A stretch of DNA of 64,000 nucleotides from Ectothiorhodospira shaposhnikovii (GTDB lineage Bacteria; Pseudomonadota; Gammaproteobacteria; Ectothiorhodospirales; Ectothiorhodospiraceae), in assembly GCF_016584105.1 (NCBI RefSeq), contig NZ_NRSM01000014.1:1-64000 (forward strand), written 5' to 3'. The notes under the pieces are model-generated. The model was not told where the DNA came from. It ran no database searches and saw nothing but the letters and a program-made list of their open reading frames with translations. Positions 8,233 through 17,544 of this stretch are shown piece by piece (the stretch's first letter is position 1; every line of letters begins with the position of its first letter). The translations under genes and the position numbers were made by a program.

Positions 8233-11200
8233 CTACTGCGTGCACCCCGGACAATAGGGGGTGCGATCCATGGCGTCGGGGATACCATCACCATCGATGT
8301 CATCGTCCAGTTCCAGGGCGGAGCTCATCCATTCATCGGACGTGTACTGAGGACTGAAAAAGTCCGGGCGACCATCGCCGTCGAAATCGAAGCGCGCCAG
8401 ATCGGTTCCTGGGAAATCGTCCCATTGCGTGAGCGCCTCCGCGACCAGCGTAAGCCGACGCCAGCGCTCCGGATCCTGCGTGGCCATCTCCGCCCAGGCA
8501 ACCGCCGGATCGAATTTTCCCGCCGCCGCCAGCAGCTTGACGCCTTCCCGCCTACGGTCATCCCGCTGGGTGGGATTGCTGAGTGTATCAACCAACGCCT
8601 GATGACCTTTCCAGCTCCATGCCGCATCGGAAGAGGCACCCGCCAGCAGACGATGCGCCCCTTCTCGCGCCCTGGCGACGAATGCCTGATTAAAGCCGTT
8701 GAGGTGACCTTCCCGATGCAGACGCATACGCTGGTCCGTTGCCACGGAGAGATAGGCTTTGGCCACGTTTTCCGCCTCGATCAGGGCATTCTGGAGCGCG
8801 GTTTGGTCGTCTCCGGCCAGGGAGGCCATGGACACCAGGGTTGCCATGGCCTCAAGGTCCAGGGTGTCCAGTGCCTGGGCAGGCATTCGAGCCCGACTTT
8901 GCAGATCAGCCACTCTCCTGAAGTGCAGGCTGCGGACATCATTGGCCGAAATCATCCGTGCCTGCTGCTGCAAGACGCTGATCACACCGGCAGGATCCAT
9001 GCCCAGACTGATATGGCCATCCGCCAGCAGCCAGGCGGCTTCCGCCCGCAACAGGGTGGACGCCCCTGTACCATAAAGCGATTGGGCCAGCATCCAGCAC
9101 GCTGCCATGCGTTCCTGCCCACGACCCGGCTCCCCCAGCTCCGCCGTCACCAGGGCCGCAGCATGACATCCCCTGCGCAACATCTGATTCACTTCGGTCT
9201 GGGCGGTGTTTACCGTTGCTCCGGGGGGTGGGACATAGCCGATGGCATCCAGCCAGGGGGCATCATCCCCACCCACCGCGTTCTCGATGAAGGCGCTGGA
9301 AATGGTGAGCGCCCAACCCGCGTCCGCCACTTCCCTGGCGGCCGAAAGTCGGTTCGCCGCCGCCAGGCGACGAGCCAGACTGCGTCCGTCGGTGGTCATG
9401 CCTTCACTGCCATGGACCATGTAAACGGCACGATCCCGAGGTGAGGCAATGCGTTCATTCATCACCGCCAGCGCCGCGGAGGCTCCGCCATCCCCGGCTG
9501 CGGCCAGGGCCATGAATACGGCAATTTCGTTTGCCGCCGTGCGTGCGGCCGAGGCATACACGGGGTGAGGTTCCACCTCATCTGCCAGCAACTGCAGGAA
9601 ACGGTCGGTCTCACCCAGTGCGCCGTAGGCAGGGGCGATGATGTCCACGTAAAAACGGGAAAAGTCGTTGGTCTGACTGCCGCAGGTGGCGTTGAGCAAT
9701 GCTTCAAAGCGATCAATGCCGGCCAAGGCCTGATCACGGACGCCCAGATGGGCGTACAGGGCCGCGTATCGGGCCGTGTACTGGCTCTGGATCAGCTTGC
9801 AGCTGGTAGGACCGGGCTGGGGCGAACCCATGCTATCCACCCATAGCCGCAACAGGTCGGTCGCAGCCAGGGCCTGCTCCCGAGGGATGCCGGTCATGCC
9901 GGTCTCCGCCGCCAGTCTGACCCGCTCTTCGGCCTGATTGAGAATGGCGGTGGTGATATTGAAATAATTGCCGGTCCAGGGCTTGCCGGGGCCACCGAAA
10001 TCACTGACGAAATCCAGCAAGGGTTCTATGACCTCCCGAGCCCGATCCGGATGACCCGCGGCGAGAAAATCATCACTCAAGCTCTGGTGAAAGCGGGCAT
10101 CGTTCCCCGTCAGATTGGCAATACCGCGTGCCTCAAGCTGGTCCATCTGAATCTGTAATGCCCGTGACCAGTAGTCAAGCGCCATGTCCTCATGGCCGTT
10201 GAAAAACACCTCCCGCCCCACCTGACGGAAAGCATTCGCCCGCTCGGCAGGCTGGAAGATGCGGGCCCGCAGGGTCAGGTCCGCCTCATCAAACAGCCCG
10301 GCGGCCGCCATGCCCCGGGCAATGCCGGCAAATACCGGGTCTAGAACACTGTCGTCGTAGACGCCGTCGAACAGTCTCTCAGCCCGGTAATAGGGTGACA
10401 GATCGGAGCGCAGGAAATATTCCAGCCGGGCCTGATTGTCCATGCCCAGCACCTCGGCCTCCGCCAGGGGCACCTGATGGTCCAGGACCCGGGAAGCGAC
10501 CAGCTCGGCGATGGTCATGTCGTTTACCAGTCCGGCGGGCACCTGGAATCCGGGATCTTCCAGCTCAGCGATGCCGACCGGATAGGCTTGCAGGAGATAG
10601 CGGGCCACGTTGAAGATGCCGGGGCTGTCCGCCGGCATGCCTCGCCGGCCAGCGGCCTGCCAGACGGCATCTGCCAGGCGCTGGAGATTGGCCTGCTCGG
10701 CCTCAGTGACCGGCATGAAGCCCAGCTGCCCCTCGAAGAAGGAGGCCAGACCATCCCGCACATTCGATCTGGCCTGGGTATCGATCATGTCCTGGGCCGT
10801 TCCTCCCGTCCGTTCCTGCAGCCGACGGGCACGGGATTCCACGCCGACCAGGCGATCCCGAAGTGTCTGGGGCAAATCCAGCGCAGGATTTTCGCGCAAT
10901 GCCCGGGCTGCCTCGGCAAAATCGCCATCGGCATCGTTCAGGGCCTGGACGACCAGCCCCATGGGGTCGCTGCTGCCCCGCAGGGCCAGCCACAAATCGG
11001 TCATCAGCAGGCTGGCCCGCTGGGCATCCCCATCTTCGGCGGGATCATTCATCACGCTCGCCGCGGACAGACCCAGCAGATCCGCCGTCTGATCCATCGC
11101 CGCCTGGGCGCTGCCCCCGCTTTCCTGATGGGTCTTATCCACCAGGGTGGTAAGCGGTGAAATCACCGGTGCGTCCTGACCCAGCCAGGGGGCGCTCATG

Positions 11201-11532
11201 CGCAGCCCCTGGAAGTCGTGACCGGTCATGGTGTCCACGCCGCCGCTGGCCAGCAGACGCGCCCCGGCCGGGATATCCGCCGGCGCGACGCCCAGCTGGA
11301 AACGCCCCTGGGCATCGGAGCGCTCCACCGCCGACAGGGCATCGCCACCGGCGTCCTGCAGCCACACAGCGGCTCCCGCGATGGGAGGATCGGTCACCAG
11401 GCCACTCAGGGTGGTGACCGCACCGGAGTCATCACTGCCCGATGACCCGCCGCCGCCACCGCAGCCGGACACCAGCAAAAGCGTCATCAGGGCCAAAAAC
11501 CCTGCCGGCAGATACTTGCGTGATCGTGACAT
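8233..11532 (-). CDS. large TPR-like helical lipoprotein with C-terminal Ca-binding (TSP3/FG-GAP-like) tail, copy B
   Basis: A 1099-residue predicted outer-membrane or periplasmic lipoprotein. ATG 11532, preceded by GGGG, gives a signal peptide ending LLLVSGC, with lipidated Cys24 followed by a Gly/Ser linker. Residues about 35-130 form a beta domain (LSGLVTDPPIAGAAV...SPLTTLVD). A very long helical region rich in Ala and aligned pairs resembles degenerate TPRs. The C-terminus has FDFDGDGRPDFFSP and DDDIDGDGIPD, acidic loops typical of calcium-binding TSP3/FG-GAP repeats, and ends DRTPYCPGCTQ. It is clearly paralogous to the product of the gene at 14107 over its whole length (shared ERLFDGV-DD-VLDP and TPYC-GC). 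It is the last gene of a lipoprotein / TonB receptor / lipoprotein operon. Function unknown. Confidence 0.85.
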   Translation of the reverse strand: MSRSRKYLPAGFLALMTLLLVSGCGGGGGSSGSDDSGAVTTLSGLVTDPPIAGAAVWLQDAGGDALSAVERSDAQGRFQLGVAPADIPAGARLLASGGVDTMTGHDFQGLRMSAPWLGQDAPVISPLTTLVDKTHQESGGSAQAAMDQTADLLGLSAASVMNDPAEDGDAQRASLLMTDLWLALRGSSDPMGLVVQALNDADGDFAEAARALRENPALDLPQTLRDRLVGVESRARRLQERTGGTAQDMIDTQARSNVRDGLASFFEGQLGFMPVTEAEQANLQRLADAVWQAAGRRGMPADSPGIFNVARYLLQAYPVGIAELEDPGFQVPAGLVNDMTIAELVASRVLDHQVPLAEAEVLGMDNQARLEYFLRSDLSPYYRAERLFDGVYDDSVLDPVFAGIARGMAAAGLFDEADLTLRARIFQPAERANAFRQVGREVFFNGHEDMALDYWSRALQIQMDQLEARGIANLTGNDARFHQSLSDDFLAAGHPDRAREVIEPLLDFVSDFGGPGKPWTGNYFNITTAILNQAEERVRLAAETGMTGIPREQALAATDLLRLWVDSMGSPQPGPTSCKLIQSQYTARYAALYAHLGVRDQALAGIDRFEALLNATCGSQTNDFSRFYVDIIAPAYGALGETDRFLQLLADEVEPHPVYASAARTAANEIAVFMALAAAGDGGASAALAVMNERIASPRDRAVYMVHGSEGMTTDGRSLARRLAAANRLSAAREVADAGWALTISSAFIENAVGGDDAPWLDAIGYVPPPGATVNTAQTEVNQMLRRGCHAAALVTAELGEPGRGQERMAACWMLAQSLYGTGASTLLRAEAAWLLADGHISLGMDPAGVISVLQQQARMISANDVRSLHFRRVADLQSRARMPAQALDTLDLEAMATLVSMASLAGDDQTALQNALIEAENVAKAYLSVATDQRMRLHREGHLNGFNQAFVARAREGAHRLLAGASSDAAWSWKGHQALVDTLSNPTQRDDRRREGVKLLAAAGKFDPAVAWAEMATQDPERWRRLTLVAEALTQWDDFPGTDLARFDFDGDGRPDFFSPQYTSDEWMSSALELDDDIDGDGIPDAMDRTPYCPGCTQ

Positions 11533-11581
11533 GGAAGTTCCCCTTGCCGATTCGGGCCGGTGATCACCGGTCGATGTCGTT

Positions 11582-14110
11582 TCAGAAGTCATATTTCAGG
11601 CTGACCCAATAGTAGCGACCGATCTCCACACCGCTCTGCCCCGAGGCGACGGTATGGGTGCGTTCGTTGAACAGGTTGTTGATCTGTAATTGGGCGGTAA
11701 GCAACGTGGAACGAGGCATTGGCTGGGCGTAGCTCAGACGCAGGTCGGTGATGAAGGTGACCGGCCTGCTTTCCCGCTCGTACACATCCAGGCTCTCGTA
11801 CACCACCTCGCCGCTGGGCAGCTCAATGCGATCCCCCTCCACCACCAGACCGGTACTGGTGATGATGGAATGACGTCCCCGATAACGGGTGTTCAGATCC
11901 ACCATGACCCGTTCCCCCATGGGACGGGACAGACTGAAGTTGGCCACCCAGGGACGGGAAAAATCCTCCCTCAGGATATCCAGTTCGCCGTAGCGGATAC
12001 GCCTGCCCTGATAGGAGACGTACTCACCGGAACCGGTGGCATCCACCGGATCGTCATAGTCGGCATTGGAGGTCCTGGTTTCCGAGTAAGTCAGGTGCAG
12101 TCCCACCAGAGTTTGTCCGAACTCCCCGAACCAGGCCGTGGACAGGCCCCGGTAGCGGCTGCGTCCTTCGTTATTCATGATGTAGTAGCGGTAGCCATCG
12201 GGCTGGACAGCGGTGGTGGTGCGGGCAAATTCATCCCGGTTCTCCCGTTGCACCAACTGCAGATTGAACAGTCCACCCAGCAGGACCTGCTGCACGCCGA
12301 CCATGACTTCATCGCTGTAGGGAGTATTCAGATCATGGAAGACATAACGGAAGGTGCCCTCCCCCGAGTCCAGTTCCCAGTCCCGGACGATGTTCTGGGT
12401 GGTCCCCCGATACTCCCGATAGAAAGGTGCCCGGGCTTCCCGCAGCTTGTAGGTGAGCAGCGCCGCGCCGTAATAGCGGTTCACCCCGGCCCGAACCACG
12501 GTACGACCGTCTCCAAAGACATCCAGACTGCCCCGGGTGCGGTAGGCCACATCGTGATTGCCGAGAAAGTCGTCATGGTCGTAGCGCAGTCCGAAGGTGC
12601 CCGACAGACGCTGCCAGCCCAGGGTGGTCTCCGCGAAGAGGCCGGTTTCGTTGAGAGACACCTCCACGTCATCGGCGGGATGCACGTTGCGGGTGGAGAA
12701 ATACTGTTCCCGCTGCAGACAGTCGTAACTGTTGCCACGGCACTGGACCTCGCTGTTCACCACGGGATTCTGGAAAATGTAGAGATCCTCGTCCCGCTGA
12801 AAACGGTAGCGCTGATGATTGACCTCGGCCCCGAAACGATGACGGATCCGGACCTGGCCGACCTGTCCTCCCGGGGTCTGGGCCAGCCAACGCCCCGACA
12901 GGCTGGCCTGCTCCTTGTCGAGATCACCAAAGCCCCCCTGGCGGCTGTTGCCCACATCCGCCCGGCGCCCCCAGTCCACGCTACGGGTATTGGCCCAGTT
13001 GAAGAAATCCTTGGGAGCAGAGCGGCTGTTTTCGCTGTAGTTCAGACCCACCCGGAACTGCTGGTCCAGGCGATCTCCGGCGTATTCCAGATTGCCCGTC
13101 ATGCTGTAGCCACCGCCTTCGATGGTGAAATCGCTGTCCTTCACATCCGTGATAAAGCGCTCGTTCCGGTAAGGGGCATAACCAAGACTGAAATCCAGCA
13201 ATCCCCGATCCCCCGCGGGCGTGGTCAGTTTCATCAGCAGATTGGTGTTTTCCTGCTCCTGGGAACGGCTGCGTCCCAGGGTCACCTCCGGGGTAGTGGA
13301 TCGGGACTGATTGATACCCAGCACCAGCCCGGATGCCTCTCCCACTGGCGTGGAATAATTCAGTGCCAGACGATCCCGGCTGAACTCAGGGGCACCCGGC
13401 GGTTCCGGCGGCAAGGTGCCGGAATCCGGGTCCCAGTCCCGGGTAAAGGTGCGATAGCTCACCCAGTTGCTGCGGGTGGCGCTGTAGGAGACGCTGCCTT
13501 CCGGTGTCGAACCCGCACGCCGGGTCTCCACCTCCACCACACCTCCGGTAAAGCGGCTGTATTCCGCCGGGACGTTACTGTCGAACACCCGGATTTCACC
13601 GATCAGCGCACTGTCGATGAACTGGGACTGTTCATGGCCGGGAATATCGTCGATGGCATTGGGTGTATTGGCCGCGGGATCCAGACGATTGCTGATGCTC
13701 ACCCCATCCAGCAGAAACTGGTTTTCATAAAACCGCCCGCCGGAGATGGAAAAGGATTCCGGCCTCAGGTCAAACAGGGATTCCGGCGTCAGCGCCGCCT
13801 CACCGAACTGGAGACCCGGCACCAGCCGGAGCACGCCGTCCACGCTGCCGTCGGCGCCCACGAAACGCTCGATATAACGGGCGTCGAAGCGATAGCGGCC
13901 GGCGGCGGTCGTTTCACCGCCCAGGGGGGTCCGGTCGGTGGGGCGCACTTCAATGGTATCCAGTCGGGCATCGGCAGGCAGTGTCACCACCGTTGCCTCC
14001 TCCGCCTGTACCAGGGTGGGCAATCCGGAAACCACCAGGGTCAGCATCCAGACCGTGCCGGGCTTGAAGCCGGCACGGCACATCGGGCATGGATCACAGC
14101 GGTTCGTCAT
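11582..14110 (-). CDS. TonB-dependent outer-membrane receptor
   Basis: An 842-residue outer-membrane transporter. The start overlaps the upstream stop as ATGA; a hydrophobic signal (about 20-36, ending VQA) follows a short Cys-containing n-region. DTIEV (51-55) fits a TonB box. The plug (about 70-215) includes LRLVPGLQFG, FLLDGVSIS and VPAEYSRFTGGVVEVETR. The rest is a beta-barrel ending in YYWVSLKYDF with the usual terminal Phe. Cys457 and Cys464 probably form a loop disulfide. The substrate cannot be told from sequence: there is no siderophore gene or Fur-like box nearby. The flanking paralogous lipoproteins suggest a surface capture or export complex. Confidence 0.92.
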   Translation of the reverse strand: MTNRCDPCPMCRAGFKPGTVWMLTLVVSGLPTLVQAEEATVVTLPADARLDTIEVRPTDRTPLGGETTAAGRYRFDARYIERFVGADGSVDGVLRLVPGLQFGEAALTPESLFDLRPESFSISGGRFYENQFLLDGVSISNRLDPAANTPNAIDDIPGHEQSQFIDSALIGEIRVFDSNVPAEYSRFTGGVVEVETRRAGSTPEGSVSYSATRSNWVSYRTFTRDWDPDSGTLPPEPPGAPEFSRDRLALNYSTPVGEASGLVLGINQSRSTTPEVTLGRSRSQEQENTNLLMKLTTPAGDRGLLDFSLGYAPYRNERFITDVKDSDFTIEGGGYSMTGNLEYAGDRLDQQFRVGLNYSENSRSAPKDFFNWANTRSVDWGRRADVGNSRQGGFGDLDKEQASLSGRWLAQTPGGQVGQVRIRHRFGAEVNHQRYRFQRDEDLYIFQNPVVNSEVQCRGNSYDCLQREQYFSTRNVHPADDVEVSLNETGLFAETTLGWQRLSGTFGLRYDHDDFLGNHDVAYRTRGSLDVFGDGRTVVRAGVNRYYGAALLTYKLREARAPFYREYRGTTQNIVRDWELDSGEGTFRYVFHDLNTPYSDEVMVGVQQVLLGGLFNLQLVQRENRDEFARTTTAVQPDGYRYYIMNNEGRSRYRGLSTAWFGEFGQTLVGLHLTYSETRTSNADYDDPVDATGSGEYVSYQGRRIRYGELDILREDFSRPWVANFSLSRPMGERVMVDLNTRYRGRHSIITSTGLVVEGDRIELPSGEVVYESLDVYERESRPVTFITDLRLSYAQPMPRSTLLTAQLQINNLFNERTHTVASGQSGVEIGRYYWVSLKYDF

Positions 14111-17100
14111 GCGTCACAACCGGCGCAATAGGGGGTACGATCCTGGGTATCGGGGATGCCATCCCCGTCGATGTCGTCATCCAGGGACAGGGGGGACGCG
14201 GCACGATCCGCCGCGCTGCTGCCGGGACTGAAGAAGTCCGGACGCCCGTCGCCGTCAAAGTCGAAGCGAGCCAGGGCCGTGCCCGGGAAGTCATCGGCGG
14301 TGCTGATGCCGTTGGCAATATTCAGCAACTGCCGGTGACGCTCCGGCGCCGTCTCAATGCCCATGGCCACCATCCTGGCCGTCTCATACTGGCGGGCGGA
14401 GGCCAGCCAATTGACCACCGAGTTGATCTGGGTGGTGCGGTCGTTGGCGGCAAACAGAACGTCGATCATTGCCAGCGATCCCTGCCAGGTACCCGGCAGG
14501 GCATCATCCCCCGACGCCAGCATGCGTGCCCGTTCCCGGGCCATGGCCACCTGATGGCGCTGGGTCTCATCGGCCCAACCGGTCCGGGTGATGGTCTGGC
14601 GAAGATCCCCGGCGACCCGGACGTAGCTCTCCATCAGCGAGTCACGTCTTTGTCCGGTGCGGATAAAGGCCACCAGGTCCAGCGCCTGATTGATGGCGGC
14701 CTGATCGCTGGAGGAAGTTGCCACCTGGGTGAGCATCTCCACCGCCTCGTCCAGCGCCGACAGGGCTGCTTCGGGATCGCCACCGCTGCTGCGCAGCAGG
14801 GCCACTTCCATGAGGTTACGGATGCGGGACACCGGATTGCTCAACACGCTGCCCAGGGCATGGAGGCGATCAATCAGCTCTGCATCTCCCGCCATCTCCA
14901 GTTGCTGATAAGCCGCGGCCAGGGACCCGGCCACCCACAGCAAATCATCCGTTGTCATGCCTGCATCGTGAAGGACTGAGTCCACATGCCGACGGCAAGA
15001 CCGCATGCGATCAGAGGCCAGCGCCTGTTGATCCATGCGACCGAGGATCAACGCGGTCTTCCGGCACCCCTGGTCCAGAAAATTCCGCGCGGAGGTGAGT
15101 TGGCCGGTCAACTCATCCACAAACCGCTCGGACATGGCCAGTTCCCAGGCTGCGTCCATCACCTGCCTGGCTTCATCCAGAGCACCTTGACGCCAGAGCA
15201 GCACGGCCAGATGAGGCGTGCCGACATCACTGGCTCCCGTACCCACCTGGGTCAATTGCGTGATGGCGGCCTGTACGGTGTCGGCCTGCGCCACCACCTG
15301 GCTGATGGCCCCTTCAACATCACCGCCGAGCGCACGATCAAGGGCCTGATAAAGCACCGCATTGTCCCGGGCCGAGTCGGCGTTGGACTCGTTGAGAGGA
15401 CGGACATGTTCCTCAATCCAGGCCAGATAGGTCTGGATGTCTCCCAACTCGCCATGAATCGGCGCCATCCGGGGGCTCATGGTGGCACCATAGGTCAGAT
15501 TGCAATCCGTGGTGGCCAGGTTCCGAAAATCATCGTTGGCCTGCCGCATACCCGTGGTGCTACCCAGACGCCGATAGAAATCGGCGTAGGCCGTCACCAT
15601 CAGGGTCTTCATGGCCTCGCAACGACCATCCTGCGGCTGACGACCGGCCCCCAGGGTAGCCTCCCGGAAAAAATCCACCGCGTTCAGCGCATCGTTGAAT
15701 GCCCTACCCGACAGCCCCGTCGCTTCGGCCTCGTCCACGGCCGCCGAGGCACTATCTCTCAAGCTGACCATAATCCGGCCATAAGCGGTGGTATAGGGCT
15801 GACCCCGCTGGGATTCGATAAACTCCCGCACGGCCAACAGCGCCACATCGGCATCTTCCCTGAATCCGGCGGTGAGCAGGTCGCTGTTGAGGGACTGGAA
15901 AAACGCGGCGTCATCACCATCCAGATTGCTGATACCCTTGCCTTCCCTCAAGGCGGTTTCGTAGGTCTGGCGTGAGGCATTCCAGTACACGCGGGCCGTT
16001 TCAAGATCGTTGGCCCCACTCAACGCCTGAGCCACCTGCCGTTGAGCCATGGCCCGCTCGGTGGGCTGGAAGATGGCGGCCCGCAGGGTCAGTTCAGCCT
16101 CATCCAGCAGTCCCGCCGCGGCGAGGTTGTAGGCGTTGGCCCGGAACATGGGATCCAGCACGCCGTCATCCAGTACCCCGTCGAACAGGCGTTCGGACAG
16201 ATAGGTGGGAGACAGATCGGAGCGGAAGAAGTAGGCGGCCCGGGCATCGTTGTCCATGCCCAGGGTCTCGCCACTGGCCAGGGGAATGGTATGGTCGATC
16301 ACCCGCAGGGCGGCCAGATCCCGGAGGATGACATCATGGCGGATGTCATTCAGGGGCAGCTCAGCCGCCGGATCGCTCAGATCATCGGGCATCTCATGCA
16401 CCTGGAACACATAGCGGATGATGTTGAGCAGGGCCGGCCCCTCGGCGGGGACGCCTCGCCCCCCCATGCCTTCCCAGAGAGCATCGGACAACCTGTTCAG
16501 GTGATCGCCATGAATGGGCTGCCCCGCAATATCGAAGAAACGGGTCAGGCCATGGCGCAGGTTCTGCAGCGCTAGCGCACGGATCATCTCCTGGGCGGAT
16601 GTCGCGGGGTCCAGACTCAGTAGATGGTCGGCACGTTCGGCCACGGCCTCAAGCCTGTCACCCACCGGACCGGACAGATCCAGGGCAAGGCGTTGGGCCG
16701 CCTGGTCCAGGCGGCCCGGGGCCATGCCGTCCATGGCATCGTCCAGCAGCTGCCACGGATCGGCCTGCCCTTCCAGTGCCACCAGGATTTCGGTCATCAG
16801 CAGGCTGGCCCGCTGGGCGGAAGCATCACCAGCCGGATCGACCATGACCACCGCGGGATTCAGGGCCAGACGGGAGGCCACGGCGGACACGGCCTGGTCC
16901 CGACTCATGCCTCGCTCTCGCATGGACCGATCCACCAGCGTGGTCAATGGCGATACCAGCATGTCATCAACGGCACCCCCTTCAAGCGGCGCGCTCAACA
17001 TCAAATTGCCAAGCACCTGGCCCGTCATCGTGTCGATCCCGCCCCGCGCCAGGATGCGACGCACCTCCCGGGCCAGATCTTCCGTCAGGGTCACACTGAA

Positions 17101-17340
17101 GCGGCCATCGCTGCTGGTGAGTTCCACGGTGGACAGGGCATCGCCCTGGGCATTCACCAGCCTTACCGCGGCCTCCTCGATCGGTGGGTCCGTCACCAGG
17201 CCGGACAGACGCAGAGAAGTGTCTCCCCCCGAAGAGGAGCCTCCCCCACCCGTGCAGGCGACGACAAAGGCAAGGGACAGTACGGCAGCGGACGCCCTCA
17301 GGGACGAAAAAACGACAGGAAAACCCATGATCTGTCTCAT
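14107..17340 (-). CDS. large TPR-like helical lipoprotein with C-terminal Ca-binding tail, copy A
   Basis: A 1077-residue lipoprotein, first gene of the operon. I chose ATG 17340; ATG 17328 is nearly as likely because neither has a strong ribosome-binding site. The signal peptide ends LAFVVAC (Cys29), followed by a Gly/Ser linker. The same order of domains as copy B is seen: LSGLVTDPPI...SPLTTLVD beta domain, long helical repeat region, then FDFDGDGRPDFFSP, DDDIDGDGIPD and a final DRTPYCAGCDA. Its stop overlaps the receptor start, so synthesis of the two is coupled. No enzyme motif is visible. A role in binding a macromolecular substrate for the receptor is inference. Confidence 0.85.
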   Translation of the reverse strand: MRQIMGFPVVFSSLRASAAVLSLAFVVACTGGGGSSSGGDTSLRLSGLVTDPPIEEAAVRLVNAQGDALSTVELTSSDGRFSVTLTEDLAREVRRILARGGIDTMTGQVLGNLMLSAPLEGGAVDDMLVSPLTTLVDRSMRERGMSRDQAVSAVASRLALNPAVVMVDPAGDASAQRASLLMTEILVALEGQADPWQLLDDAMDGMAPGRLDQAAQRLALDLSGPVGDRLEAVAERADHLLSLDPATSAQEMIRALALQNLRHGLTRFFDIAGQPIHGDHLNRLSDALWEGMGGRGVPAEGPALLNIIRYVFQVHEMPDDLSDPAAELPLNDIRHDVILRDLAALRVIDHTIPLASGETLGMDNDARAAYFFRSDLSPTYLSERLFDGVLDDGVLDPMFRANAYNLAAAGLLDEAELTLRAAIFQPTERAMAQRQVAQALSGANDLETARVYWNASRQTYETALREGKGISNLDGDDAAFFQSLNSDLLTAGFREDADVALLAVREFIESQRGQPYTTAYGRIMVSLRDSASAAVDEAEATGLSGRAFNDALNAVDFFREATLGAGRQPQDGRCEAMKTLMVTAYADFYRRLGSTTGMRQANDDFRNLATTDCNLTYGATMSPRMAPIHGELGDIQTYLAWIEEHVRPLNESNADSARDNAVLYQALDRALGGDVEGAISQVVAQADTVQAAITQLTQVGTGASDVGTPHLAVLLWRQGALDEARQVMDAAWELAMSERFVDELTGQLTSARNFLDQGCRKTALILGRMDQQALASDRMRSCRRHVDSVLHDAGMTTDDLLWVAGSLAAAYQQLEMAGDAELIDRLHALGSVLSNPVSRIRNLMEVALLRSSGGDPEAALSALDEAVEMLTQVATSSSDQAAINQALDLVAFIRTGQRRDSLMESYVRVAGDLRQTITRTGWADETQRHQVAMARERARMLASGDDALPGTWQGSLAMIDVLFAANDRTTQINSVVNWLASARQYETARMVAMGIETAPERHRQLLNIANGISTADDFPGTALARFDFDGDGRPDFFSPGSSAADRAASPLSLDDDIDGDGIPDTQDRTPYCAGCDA

Positions 17341-17544
17341 CAAAAAACCAGATCGGGAATTTACAACAAAACACCAATGATAACCAATATCGTTTCTACA
17401 GGTTTCCCAACCACCATCCATCCGTCAGGACGCGAGCGGATGACGACATACGGTATACACTAGGTCCAGGAGAGCATCGTCGCCTCTTCACGGCGACCTT
17501 CTCGGGCAATCGATGCGACGTTGGATCAAAGATCTGGAGGCAAC
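17341..17544. promoter_or_regulatory. divergent region upstream of the lipoprotein operon and telA-like gene
   Basis: About 200 bases between divergent genes, locally AT-richer near 17340-17400. It should carry promoters for both the minus-strand operon and the plus-strand TelA gene, but no clear operator could be identified. Confidence 0.35.

Noticed and set aside
11690-14131. An 813-codon plus-strand open frame opposite the TonB receptor
   Set aside because: Same reason: antisense shadow of a clear receptor gene, with no motif or ribosome-binding site of its own.
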